The position numbers and the translations under genes were made by a program. This document shows, piece by piece, positions 44,073-52,049 of a stretch of DNA of 64,000 nucleotides (the stretch's first letter is position 1; every line of letters begins with the position of its first letter). Origin of the DNA: Acaryochloris sp. CCMEE 5410 (lineage in GTDB: Bacteria > Cyanobacteriota > Cyanobacteriia > Thermosynechococcales > Thermosynechococcaceae); NCBI RefSeq assembly GCF_000238775.2, contig NZ_AFEJ02000002.1, positions 186,001 to 250,000 of the forward strand. The letters are read 5' to 3'. Under the pieces are notes generated by a model. That model had not been told where the DNA came from. It did no database searches and saw only the letters and a program-made list of their open reading frames with translations.

Positions 44073-44501
44073 TTAATTACGCCCTTGCCATTGCAACCAA
44101 AAATCTTGAATATCCTGTGCTTTTCCAGCAAATTCGTGAAAACTACTGGGCTTAGTGACATAATAATCTGCTTTGAGTCGATAGCTTTCTTCAATATCTT
44201 CAGGGGCATTGGAAGTAGAAAGCACTATAACAGGGATATGTTTTAGTTTCTGGTCAGTTTTAATGTCTGCCAAGACCTCTTTCCCGTTCATAATCGGTAG
44301 GTTTAAATCGAGCAAAATCAATTGAGGGAAGGGAGCCTGCTCATAGGAACGTAGATTCCGCAAAAAGTCTGTAGCAGACTTACCATTGTCAACGCGGTGC
44401 AGCGTATAGCTGAGGGAACTTTCCTCCAACATCCGTGTGATTAAAAACACATCGCCGGGGTTATCTTCAACGAGGAGAATGTCAATGGGATTCGTTTCCA
44501 T
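44073..44501 (-). CDS. Rcp1-type single-domain response regulator
   Basis: 142 residues from ATG 44501. Receiver only: DILLVEDNPGDVFLITRMLEE, LILLDLNLPIMNGKEVLADIKTD (phospho-Asp), PVIVLSTSNAPEDIEESYRLKADYYVTKPSSFHEF. The phrase LSTSNAxEDIxxSYxLxANxYxxKP is the hallmark of Rcp1 partners of bacteriophytochrome-like kinases. It lies between two such kinases on the same strand. Confidence 0.92.
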   Translation of the reverse strand: METNPIDILLVEDNPGDVFLITRMLEESSLSYTLHRVDNGKSATDFLRNLRSYEQAPFPQLILLDLNLPIMNGKEVLADIKTDQKLKHIPVIVLSTSNAPEDIEESYRLKADYYVTKPSSFHEFAGKAQDIQDFWLQWQGRN

Positions 44502-44726
44502 CGAAACAACGGTTCTAGAATTGATAGACGATTGCCTTTTTAGTTGTATATAGGTTGCACAATTCCCACCGAAATTTGCACAGTTGGCAAACAAAATCCT
44601 ACTTTTGTCAGTCGCTTTCTCTGTAAAAAAGAATTTTCTGCCTCAACAGTAACAACCGTTAGACAGGGCATTAATCTTCACACAAGCGCAAGGCTAATAT
44701 TCGTCTACCTTCTAGAATACTGCGCT

Positions 44727-46301
44727 TCAACTGGCAGATTCCATAGGCAATGTGAAGAAAAATGTTGAACCTTGATCGACGTCTGATTCCACCCAGATTT
44801 TGCCCCCTTGCTGATCGATTATTTTCTTGCAAATGGCTAAACCAATGCCGGTGCCGGAATACTCCTGGCGAGTATGTAGACGCTGAAACACCATAAATAC
44901 CCGATCTGCATGTTTTGGATCGATGCCAATGCCATTGTCTTTCACCCAAAAGAGATAGTCTTTTCTCTGTTGCTTGTAGTTGATTTCAATATGGGGGACT
45001 CGTTCTCCACGATATTTAAGGGCATTGCCAATCAAATTTTGAAAGAGTTGAGTGAGTTGACGAGGATTGGCTTGTAGAGTGGGTAACGGCGATTGTTCTA
45101 GGGTTGCCCCACTTTCTTGGATGGAGAGCTGGAGGTTTGAGATGGCGCTCTCTACAATTTGGTTACAGTCAACGGTTTCCAGAACTTTGGCCTGGGTCCC
45201 TACTCGGGAATAGCTAAGTAAATCTTGGATCAGCTGCTGCATGCGGGTTGCTCCGTCCACGGCAAAGCCAATAATTTGGTCGGCCTGCTCATCGAGCTGC
45301 CCCGCATAATTTTGCTCCAACAGCTGGGTAAAACTAATCACCATGCGTAGGGGCTCCTGTAAATCGTGGGAGGCAACGTAGGCAAACTGCTCTAACTCTC
45401 TATTGGATCGTTCTAACTCTTCATTCAGCTGTTGCAGTTCATGTTCGAAGTGCTTCCGCTCGGTGATGTTGCGAGCGACCCAAACCACGGAGTCTTTTTG
45501 TTCGGTGACGTTGCGGGCCACCCAGACCACGGAGCTATCTAGGAGAGGAGAAACATTAGCTGTAAACCAGACCGGTTCTTCGTCAATCATCAATTGGTAA
45601 TCAAAGTTGACGGTCTGTTGGGTTGCAATGGCTTCTTGAATAATGTGGGACCATTGCTGATCGGGATCTTGCCACAGCTCATTAATCGTGTAACTGATCA
45701 ACTCTGCATCGGGTTCGCTACCTTCGCTAGAATTCGTGGGGGCCACTTCGATATTGCTAATTTCACCTTTATCCACATCACAAACAAAGACCAAGTCCTT
45801 CATCGCTTCAAATACTGCTCGGATTTTGCCTTCAGAACTTCTTAGCTTGGCTTCTAATAATTGGCGATCGCTGACCTGATTCTCTAATTCCTTGATTCGC
45901 TGTTGAAGTGAAACGACATCATCGGAAGGCGTGGAGGCTGAAGATTGCTGGATTAAGGTATCTGATGTGATCAGTCCTTGGAGATGGGAAGCTTCATCAA
46001 CAATGGCAACAAAGGAACTACCTTCGGTTTGCATGACTTGGGTGGCAGCAGGTAAGTCGTCGGCCTGTTCTAAAGGCAAGATCGGTAGTGGAGCCATCAC
46101 GGATTGGACGGGGGTGATGGACAAATCAAGTTGGGTGGCGAGGGTGGTTACTAGGGTGCGATCGCAAACCACCCCCACAGGAATTTGATCTTCAACCACC
46201 ACTAAGTAGTTGGCTTCCGCTTGATATAGAATTGCCACCGCATCTTCTACAGAAGTATCTGGCTGAGTGACTAAAGGCTCACGAATCATCACTTGCTTCA
46301 T
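44727..46301 (-). CDS. CBS-pair / PAS / histidine kinase
   Basis: 524 residues. Two CBS repeats (VMIREPLVTQPDTSVEDAVAILYQAEANYLVVVE and MAPLPILPLEQADDLPAATQVMQTEGSSFVAIVDE, about 1-120), a PAS/PAC sensor (about 155-285), then FAYVASHDLQEPLRMVISFTQLLEQ (phospho-His), LFQNLIGNALKYRG, VKDNGIGIDPKHADRVFMVFQRL, GTGIGLAICKKIIDQQGGKIW. CBS pairs often bind adenine nucleotides, so the kinase may sense energy state. The PAC motif DSSVVWVARNVTEQK is followed directly by a second copy, DSVVWVARNITERK. Confidence 0.9.
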   Translation of the reverse strand: MKQVMIREPLVTQPDTSVEDAVAILYQAEANYLVVVEDQIPVGVVCDRTLVTTLATQLDLSITPVQSVMAPLPILPLEQADDLPAATQVMQTEGSSFVAIVDEASHLQGLITSDTLIQQSSASTPSDDVVSLQQRIKELENQVSDRQLLEAKLRSSEGKIRAVFEAMKDLVFVCDVDKGEISNIEVAPTNSSEGSEPDAELISYTINELWQDPDQQWSHIIQEAIATQQTVNFDYQLMIDEEPVWFTANVSPLLDSSVVWVARNVTEQKDSVVWVARNITERKHFEHELQQLNEELERSNRELEQFAYVASHDLQEPLRMVISFTQLLEQNYAGQLDEQADQIIGFAVDGATRMQQLIQDLLSYSRVGTQAKVLETVDCNQIVESAISNLQLSIQESGATLEQSPLPTLQANPRQLTQLFQNLIGNALKYRGERVPHIEINYKQQRKDYLFWVKDNGIGIDPKHADRVFMVFQRLHTRQEYSGTGIGLAICKKIIDQQGGKIWVESDVDQGSTFFFTLPMESAS

Positions 46302-46741
46302 TGAAATACGTCAATACCTTGTGCCATCTAGCTTTGTCTAAATGCGATGCCAAAGGCAATCCGCATCGATACTAGCGTGAATCACAAGGCCAAGGCTTCC
46401 TTTTCTCCACCAAAAACAGAAAATTTTGCCAAAACCCTTGACGAAGCCAAAAACCTGTGCGAGATTTGGTACTACAAACGTAGTATTTCATCCGCTTTGG
46501 ATCGAAACCTTCAAATGAAACGCAGACTCACCTCAGCCAACCTTCATCGTCCGTCGCAACGACCCGTTGTTGACGTAGCGATGCAATTTGGCTTTGAGGC
46601 CTTGACAAGAATAGTCTGCAGTCTCTCCGAAGGCAAAAATTGGGAAACCATTTTAGGTGGACTATATCCAGATCCAATTATCCAGAGCGGCAGGTGCGCC
46701 CAGGCACCGACATAACAGCAAGCCTTACCCAAACTTTGCTG
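46302..46741. other. intergenic, possible leader or small ORF
   Basis: A plus-strand frame 46347-46715 (122 codons, starting with MPKAIRIDTSVNHKAKASFS) is open but matches nothing I know. A strong terminator follows, so some plus-strand transcript probably crosses here: a small RNA, an mRNA leader of the HNH gene, or this weak ORF. Confidence 0.3.
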
Positions 46742-46780
46742 AACCCCCGCTCTGACACCCAGAGCGGGGGTTCTTTTATT
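46742..46780 (+). terminator. intrinsic terminator/attenuator before HNH gene
   Basis: Stem AACCCCCGCTCT (46742-46753) with AGAGCGGGGGTT (46761-46772), then CTTTTATT. It ends only 13 nt before the HNH start codon. Confidence 0.8.
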
Positions 46781-46792
46781 GAGGAGTGATCC

Positions 46793-47311
46793 ATGACCGT
46801 TATCCAGCCTATTCTCCAAAACACCGTGGTCGTCTTTTCTAAGGCCTACTTGCCCTTGGCCCGGATCAATATCAAGCGGGCCATTGTGCTTCTGATCACG
46901 GGTCAAGCGGAATCCCTCGATTTTGGCATTACCCAGGTATGGGAAGTGCGATCGCCCAATCAAGTCTTGCGGGTATCAGAGCATATCCGCTTGTTGATGG
47001 GCAACCCAGAGCGGATGTGGAAAATACCCCCCGTTAACCGCCGCGAGGTCCTCAAACGCGATCAGCACCGCTGCCAATACTGCGGTAGCCAACGCCGACT
47101 GACGTTGGATCACGTAATTCCCCGATCAAAAGGGGGATTGCACACTTGGGATAACGTGGTTGCTGCCTGTGAGCCTTGTAATTCCACCAAAAGCGATCGA
47201 ACGCCCACCCAAGCGGGGATGACGTTGCAGTCCAAACCCAAGGCACCGATCCATCCGGCTGTGGCCTTTGCCGACCAGTTTTGGAAAAGCCAAGAAAACC
47301 TAACCCATTAA
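46793..47311 (+). CDS. HNH endonuclease
   Basis: 172 residues, GAGGAG just before ATG. The N-terminal part (VVVFSKAYLPLARINIKRAIVLLITGQAE) is the usual partner module of this cyanobacterial HNH family. The catalytic ββα-metal part is RREVLKRDQHRCQYCGSQRRLTLDHVIPRSKGGLHTWDNVVAACEPCNSTKSDRTP, with CxxC pairs and the LDHVIPxSxGG core. These are widely conserved single genes in cyanobacteria, not obviously mobile. The function in the cell is unknown. Confidence 0.9.
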   Translation: MTVIQPILQNTVVVFSKAYLPLARINIKRAIVLLITGQAESLDFGITQVWEVRSPNQVLRVSEHIRLLMGNPERMWKIPPVNRREVLKRDQHRCQYCGSQRRLTLDHVIPRSKGGLHTWDNVVAACEPCNSTKSDRTPTQAGMTLQSKPKAPIHPAVAFADQFWKSQENLTH

Positions 47312-47369
47312 GGGCTGGGCCGTCCCAGTTCTCCGACTTTAACTCAGAAATTTTTGGAGACAGTCCACC

Positions 47370-47753
47370 ATGCTGAAACTGATCTATACCGAATTGGGAC
47401 TGCATATGGAATATGTAGGAGACTCCCTAGAAACCGTTGTGTCTCAACATGTTGTTCTTACCGTTCGTACTGGCCAAACCCTCCATTTAGAACTGGGGCA
47501 GGCCTCATTCTTACTCCCAGTGTTGACCCCTGGCTTAGGGGCTTTAGAAACGGCACTTCGCCAATATGACCAAACCCTAGAGATCACTCGTGTGGATGCG
47601 GAATATGTCGAAGTTTGCCTCGCTGGGACCTGGATGGCCCAAACGTCCCAAGCCCACGAGGGGATGTTCTTAGCCGCCTATGATTATGAGACTGAATTAA
47701 TTCTTCGTCGTCTCTGGCAAGCTTCTGATCAGGCCCTAACCTCTGTTGTTTAG
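47370..47753 (+). CDS. alr0857-family conserved protein
   Basis: 127 residues: MLKLIYTELGLHMEYVGDSLETVVSQHVVLTVRTGQTLHLELGQASFLLP and a second half with WMAQTSQAHEGMFLAAYDYETELILRRLWQASDQ. It follows the alr0857-type pattern common to cyanobacteria (LxLTYTDxGxxLE...R..LALRxGxxxxxExxxASFLLP). No known function. A 13-bp hairpin follows the stop. Confidence 0.75.
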   Translation: MLKLIYTELGLHMEYVGDSLETVVSQHVVLTVRTGQTLHLELGQASFLLPVLTPGLGALETALRQYDQTLEITRVDAEYVEVCLAGTWMAQTSQAHEGMFLAAYDYETELILRRLWQASDQALTSVV

Positions 47754-47757
47754 TAAG

Positions 47758-47789
47758 CAAGTGCAAAACTCATAACAGTTTTGCACTTG
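47758..47789 (+). terminator. terminator after alr0857-family gene
   Basis: Stem CAAGTGCAAAACT (47758-47770) with AGTTTTGCACTTG (47777-47789), followed by TCCCC. Confidence 0.7.
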
Positions 47790-48065
47790 TCCCCATTCCC
47801 TAATTTCAGGAAGAGGGTTCCAAATCCTTTTGGAAATATTTAAAAAGGTTATTTCGGCTCTTCTTGCTAAATTCAATACCTGGAATTTCTGCAATTAGTG
47901 CATATAGAAGAAAGCATAAATCTTGTAAGCCTTCTAGTCATTCTCTATCAACTGATATGCGTCGAATTATTGGACTTGCAATTCTAGAAGATGAAGTAAT
48001 TATCACTTCTGGATTACAGCCTCCTCTGCATCGAGAGCGATCGTTCTATTCTCACCAAGGGACTA

Positions 48066-49264
48066 GTGCTCGACCACACTGAATTAGATAGGTAAGCTAG
48101 AAACAATCTAGCTGTTTTTAGCCAACCAATCATGCCTGATAAATATATTGTGACGCTAACGCCTGAAGAACGCAGTGAGCTGATGCAACTCACCCGACGT
48201 GGAACCTTGTCAGCGCGAAAAATGAAACGAGCCCAGATTTTGATGTTGGCAGATAAGGGACACAAAGACGACACCATTACTCAAATGCTCAATGCAGGCA
48301 TCTCTACCGTGCATCGTACTCGCCAGAAATTTGTGGAAGGTGGTGTGGAGTTCGCCCTCAATGAGCGTCCCAGGCCAGGGGGGCAAAAGAAGCTCGATAG
48401 CAAAGCAGAGGCCTTGCTCATTGCGACAGCTTGTAGCGACCCACCTACCGGTTGTTGCCGGTGGACCATGCAGCTATTGGCAGAACGGCTAGTTGAACTC
48501 AACGTCGTCGAAAGCCTATCGGATGAAACGGTGCGACGCACGCTCGAAAAAACAGCTTAAGCCGTGGCTAAAAGAGCAGTGGTGTTTTTCTACTGTAGGC
48601 GCAGACTTTGTTTGGCGGATGGAGAACGTTCTAGATTTGTATGCCCAACCCTACCATCCTGAGGAGCCTGTTGTTTGTTTTGATGAACGGCCTTGCCAAC
48701 TGATTGGCGAAACCCGGGTGCCCCGTCCACCAAAGCCCGGTCGTCCCAACGCTACGACCATGAATATGAGCGCAAGGGCACTTGTAATATATTTGGCTTT
48801 TTTCAACCGCTTAAAAGTTGGCGACATTTGAAGGTGACTGAGCATCGAAAAAGTGAGGACTTTGGGGTGTGCATGCAGTATCTAGTAGATGGTCTGTTTC
48901 CTGATGCTCAACAAGTGCACGTTGTCTTAGACAATCTCAACACCCATACTCCCGCTGCACTCTACAAAACCTTCAAACCTGATGAAGCTTTGAGGATTCT
49001 CAGTCGCATCCAGTTTCACTACACTCCAAAACATGGCAGTTGGCTCAATATGGTTGAGTTTGAGTTTTCGGCTCTTTCTAGGCAGTGCTTAAATCGACGA
49101 ATTCCTGATATTGAAAAACTCCGGCATGAGGTCACCGCATGGGAACAAAGGCGTAACCGAGATAAAACGACGGTTAATTGGTTATTTACAGTGGATGATG
49201 CACGAACTAAACTCAGCCGACTCTATCCCCAAACTACCCTGTCATAATCACTGTGGTGAAGCAC
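48066..49264 (+). mobile_element. IS630-type insertion sequence
   Basis: About 1.2 kb flanked by TA on both sides (48064-48065 and 49265-49266), the IS630/Tc1 target signature. The left end begins GTGCTCGACCACACTGA; the right end reads the same in reverse with a few differences (GTGCTTCACCACAGTGA). It interrupts a gene in frame. Confidence 0.9.
48132..49247 (+). pseudogene. IS630 transposase with two frame changes
   Basis: Frame 1 (48132-48560) holds the HTH part (MPDKYIVTLTPEERSELMQL, TRQKFVEGGVEFALNERPRP). A +1 shift at the A-run near 48547-48553 leads to KQLKPWLKEQWCFSTVGADF and VCFDERPCQLIGE (first catalytic Asp). A second shift near 48745-48755 is needed to reach RYDHEYERKGTCNIFGFFQP, LDNLNTHTPAAL (second Asp) and GSWLNMVEFEFSAL (Glu). 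The first shift may be programmed; the second looks like damage. Confidence 0.8.
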
Positions 49265-50093
49265 TAGCTACTGGTCTTACTTTCGTGCAGTTGTGAAGCG
49301 ACCTCGCCTGCCAGGTTTATTCCTGCTCTCTCCTAGAATAGTGGCCGTCAGCGACATCCGTTATCACGATTCTCCCTACAGCCAACTATCTCTAGAAACA
49401 TCCTCATCACTCACCACTATTGATCCTGGCATCATCATTACAGCTGGCTGTGGTGTGGATATTGGCCAAGAACAGCGTACTTTATTCCTGGTTATATGTA
49501 GGAATCGGATTAAATTTTTTATCCACTTCTGTGGAGGTCTATTTCACCCGATCACCCTAGAACTAAAACAACGGGGGAAATCTCTGGCTGGTCGATTGAG
49601 GAATCTCTTGCAGGAACTCCATTTCTCAGAGTTACCAACTTCCCTCTCTCTCTCTTCCAACTTTAATTGGTCTCAGCAAGAGCTATCGAGACTTGAGCGT
49701 AGTTGGAAGAAACCTATCTCACAGGAGGTTTATATTGTGAATGCTCAAATGGACAACCACCTTCAAGAAATATCGAAGGATATTTCTGAAGACTTTAATT
49801 TCGTGATCCATCAAAATTACTACACTGTTTATGAGCAGGGATTGCAAGTACTTTGCACTGATGCATCCTTGACTCAGCTCATAAAAATCGCGAGTTGAAG
49901 ATAGATTTCCCTCTTTTTTCCTATAGTTCTTTACTGCCAGAGTTACTCCTTTTTCTGGGTGATTTCCGTATTGAATTAAGTGCCATTACTTTTACCTTGA
50001 TATTTGTGATTTAGATATCCAAATCATTCTTTGTTGAAGTGTCTAGCACCACGAAATAAGTATTTCAGTTCATTTTGAAAAAGACAAAAAAAC

Positions 50094-50135
50094 TTGTAGT
50101 ATGCTCTTGACATTTTTGTAGTATATTTGTAGTAT
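50094..50135 (+). promoter_or_regulatory. promoter of the tRNA array with three TTGTAGTAT repeats
   Basis: TTGACA (50107-50112), 17 nt, TAGTAT (50130-50135) fits a sigma70-type promoter about 75 bp before the first tRNA. TTGTAGTAT occurs at 50094, 50116 and 50127, i.e. 22 and 11 bp apart (same face of the helix). The last copy overlaps the -10 box, so a repressor site is possible. Confidence 0.6.
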
Positions 50136-50211
50136 TAATGTAGTGCAGTTGAAACGAGCTACTACAGCCAATCAACTTCTGAACCTTGAAAACTGAATAT
50201 TTTCCACATTT

Positions 50212-50286
50212 GGGGGTGTAGCTCAGTTGGTCTAGAGCAGTCGCCTGTCGAGCGAAAGGTCGCGGGTTCAAATCCCGTCTCCCCCG
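50212..50286 (+). tRNA. tRNA-Asp(GTC)
   Basis: Cloverleaf with anticodon loop CTGTCGA, T-loop TTCAAAT; acceptor has one T-T mismatch. First gene of the array. D and anticodon arms are almost the same as in the Asn and Lys(CTT) genes of the array. Confidence 0.9.
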
Positions 50287-50289
50287 TAT

Positions 50290-50363
50290 AGTCTCGTGGA
50301 CGATTAGATAAGTCGCTTTGGTTCTCAGCTAAGGAGAAGCGGGTGCAACTCCCGTCGAGACTT
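50290..50363 (+). tRNA. tRNA-Glu(CTC)
   Basis: Acceptor AGTCTCG/CGAGACT pairs fully; anticodon loop TTCTCAG reads CTC; T-loop is TGCAACT (T55 replaced by G). Three bases from the previous tRNA. Confidence 0.75.
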
Positions 50364-50371
50364 CTTTACCT

Positions 50372-50444
50372 GTCCAGGTCGCCAAGGGGTTGAAGGCGTC
50401 GGTCTGCAAAATCGATATCGTGGGTTCAACTCCCACCCTGGACT
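50372..50444 (+). tRNA. tRNA-Cys(GCA)
   Basis: Acceptor GTCCAGG/CCTGGAC; anticodon loop CTGCAAA; T-loop TTCAACT. The next three bases are CCA (50445-50447). Confidence 0.9.
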
Positions 50445-50453
50445 CCAATCCTT

Positions 50454-50524
50454 GCGGGGATGGTGTAATGGCAACACCTCAGTCTCCAAAGCTGATGTTC
50501 TGGGTTCAAATCCTAGTCTCCGCG
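50454..50524 (+). tRNA. tRNA-Trp(CCA)
   Basis: Acceptor GCGGGGA/TCTCCGC with one G-T pair; anticodon loop CTCCAAA; T-loop TTCAAAT; 71 nt with a short D arm. Confidence 0.88.
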
Positions 50525-50557
50525 TTGCTCGAATCCAACGATTCAGGCAAATACCAA

Positions 50558-50631
50558 AGTGGTGTACGCAAATGGTTTAAGCGACTTGATTTTCAACCAA
50601 GTGATTGCGGGTTCAAATCCCGTCACCACTC
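50558..50631 (+). tRNA. tRNA-Glu(TTC)
   Basis: Acceptor AGTGGTG/CACCACT; anticodon loop TTTTCAA read as TTC (closing pair A-C is mismatched, so the call is less certain); T-loop TTCAAAT; CCA follows at 50632-50634. Confidence 0.7.
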
Positions 50632-50639
50632 CCAACCAT

Positions 50640-50721
50640 AGGTCGGCTCGCCTACTGGCGTGGGCAACTGCCTGTAAAGCAGCCGCTTAATGCGTTGCAG
50701 GTTCAATTCCTGCCCGGCCTA
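50640..50721 (+). tRNA. tRNA-Tyr(GTA)
   Basis: Acceptor AGGTCGG/CCGGCCT; anticodon loop CTGTAAA; long variable arm as expected for bacterial tRNA-Tyr; T-loop TTCAATT. Confidence 0.9.
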
Positions 50722-50728
50722 TCGACAT

Positions 50729-50812
50729 GGAGAGATTGCCATTGGCAAGGCAATCTGTTTGCTAAACAGTCGTGGATTTTGTCCATTGGGGGTTCGACTC
50801 CCTCTCTCTCCG
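50729..50812 (+). tRNA. tRNA-Ser(GCT)
   Basis: Acceptor GGAGAGA/TCTCTCC; anticodon loop TTGCTAA; long variable arm as for class II serine tRNAs; T-loop TTCGACT; discriminator G. Confidence 0.9.
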
Positions 50813-50816
50813 TTTT

Positions 50817-50890
50817 GAGAACGTGGTGTAACTGGATAACATCTCAGGCTACGAACTTGAAGATTGAGGGTTCAAGTCCTTCCGTTCTCG
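50817..50890 (+). tRNA. tRNA-Arg(ACG)
   Basis: Acceptor GAGAACG/CGTTCTC; anticodon loop CTACGAA; T-loop TTCAAGT. The A34 would need TadA deamination to read all CGN. Confidence 0.9.
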
Positions 50891-50916
50891 CTTTAGATAA
50901 CCTGTCGGTTGTCTTA

Positions 50917-50991
50917 TCCCCCGGTAGCTCAGAGGTAGTAGCGCTTGTTTGAAGAGCAAGAGGTCGCCAGCTCAAAACTGGCTCGGGGGGC
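50917..50991 (+). tRNA. tRNA-Phe(GAA), divergent T-loop
   Basis: Acceptor TCCCCCG/CGGGGGG; anticodon loop TTGAAGA gives GAA; the T-arm loop is CTCAAAA instead of TTCRANY, so folding may be weak. Confidence 0.72.
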
Positions 50992-50996
50992 TTTGT

Positions 50997-51069
50997 TGCC
51001 CTGTAGCTCAGTGGTAGTAGCGGTCGCCTGTTAAGCGAACGGTCGCAGGTTCAATCCCTGCCGGGGCAG
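50997..51069 (+). tRNA. tRNA-Asn(GTT)
   Basis: Acceptor TGCCCTG/CGGGGCA; anticodon loop CTGTTAA in the same TCGC-GCGA stem as Asp; T-loop TTCAATC; CCA follows. Confidence 0.9.
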
Positions 51070-51078
51070 CCAATTCTT

Positions 51079-51150
51079 TGCCGAGTGGACGAATAGCAAG
51101 TCGCCTGACTCTGAATCAGGAGGTTGTAGGTGCGAATCCTACCTCGGCAT
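51079..51150 (+). tRNA. tRNA-Gln(CTG)
   Basis: Acceptor TGCCGAG/CTCGGCA; anticodon stem CCTGA/TCAGG with loop CTCTGAA; T-loop TGCGAAT. Confidence 0.85.
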
Positions 51151-51161
51151 CTGTCTGACCT

Positions 51162-51233
51162 TGTCCTGTGGTGTAACTGGCAACATTTCGCTCTTTGAAA
51201 GCGAAGTCCTAGGTTCGAATCCTAGCGGGACAG
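51162..51233 (+). tRNA. tRNA-Gln(TTG)
   Basis: Acceptor TGTCCTG/CGGGACA; anticodon loop CTTTGAA; T-loop TTCGAAT. Confidence 0.9.
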
Positions 51234-51289
51234 TTGGAGGCCGTTGAAACAAAACCTATTGCCTGGGTCTATTCACGCCTCCTTTTCCT

Positions 51290-51363
51290 ACTCCTGTGGC
51301 GCAATTGGCAGACGCAACTGTCTTAAACACAGTTTGTTGTGGGTTCGACTCCCACCAGGAGTA
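51290..51363 (+). tRNA. tRNA with Leu anticodon TAA, short variable arm
   Basis: 74 nt. Acceptor ACTCCTG/CAGGAGT, discriminator A, anticodon loop CTTAAAC (TAA), variable loop only 5 nt (TTGTT), T-arm GTGGG-TTCGACT-CCCAC. Bacterial leucine tRNAs normally carry a long variable arm. Same body as the next two tRNAs. Confidence 0.8.
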
Positions 51364-51428
51364 TAGGAGTTTAGAGTTCAGAATTGAGGTACTTCACAAA
51401 TAGAGGCATATCTCGAAAGCTACTTTTT

Positions 51429-51502
51429 ACTCCTGTAGCCCAATTGGCAGAGGCGCTGGTTTCAAACGCCAGAGGTTGTGGGTTCGACTCCCACCAGGAG
51501 TA
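51429..51502 (+). tRNA. tRNA with Leu anticodon CAA, short variable arm
   Basis: 74 nt, same acceptor, T-arm and discriminator A as its neighbours; anticodon loop TTCAAAC (CAA); variable loop 5 nt. Confidence 0.8.
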
Positions 51503-51579
51503 TTACGGAATTCCAATTTCGGTAGTATCTTTCTCTGGATTAATGCTCCTCTCACTTCTGAATTCCAAACCCTTTATTC

Positions 51580-51653
<74 letters not shown>

Positions 51654-51660
51654 CTAGATG

Positions 51661-51735
51661 TCCGGGTGTAGCGCAGTTGGTAGCGCGCCTGGTTTGGGAC
51701 CAGGATGTCGCAGGTTCAAATCCTGCCACTCGGAC
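51661..51735 (+). tRNA. tRNA-Pro(TGG)
   Basis: Acceptor TCCGGGT/ACTCGGA; anticodon stem CCTGG/CCAGG with loop TTTGGGA; T-loop TTCAAAT. Confidence 0.9.
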
Positions 51736-51820
51736 TGAGCCCCAAACAGATCGTGGAGGGGCCTTCCTCTCCATCGATCTGCTTGGGAACTATGAAGCTG
51801 AGATAGCTCAAAAGATTAAT

Positions 51821-51895
51821 GGGCCGTTGGCAGAGCGAATATGCAGCCGCCTTTTAAACGGATAGATCTAGGTTTAACTCCTAGGCGGCCCACCA
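51821..51895 (+). tRNA. tRNA-Lys(TTT), CCA encoded
   Basis: Acceptor GGGCCGT/GCGGCCC; anticodon loop CTTTTAA; T-loop TTTAACT; discriminator A and genomic CCA (51893-51895) directly abut the next tRNA. Confidence 0.82.
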
Positions 51896-51968
51896 GGGTT
51901 GTTAGCTCAGTTGGTAGAGCAGTCGCCTCTTAAGCGAAAGTGCGTAGGTTCGATCCCTACACAGCCCA
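51896..51968 (+). tRNA. tRNA-Lys(CTT)
   Basis: Acceptor GGGTTGT/ACAGCCC; anticodon loop CTCTTAA; T-loop TTCGATC. It follows the Lys(TTT) gene with no spacer. Confidence 0.9.
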
Positions 51969-52049
51969 TCATCCCCCTTGGGATGAAAATGCCGGATTAA
52001 TGGGCATTGATTGAGTGAATATTGGTCAGCCAATTATAGGAGTGATGTG

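Larger units (their letters stand above)
47957..49898 (+). pseudogene. hypothetical gene split by an IS630 element
   Basis: Removing the IS (48066-49264) and one copy of the TA duplication joins 47957-48065 to 49267-49898 in one frame of 246 codons. The protein starts MRRIIGLAILEDEVIITSGL..., crosses the site as SHQGTS|YWSYFRAVVKR, and ends LTQLIKIAS. Middle part: IDPGIIITAGCGVDIGQEQRTLFLVICRNR. I do not recognise the family. The insertion removes most of the protein from its start, so it is almost surely inactive. Confidence 0.78.

Noticed and set aside
46347-46715. 122-codon plus-strand frame
   Set aside because: No recognisable family and no strong ribosome site; not listed as a gene, only mentioned in the intergenic entry.
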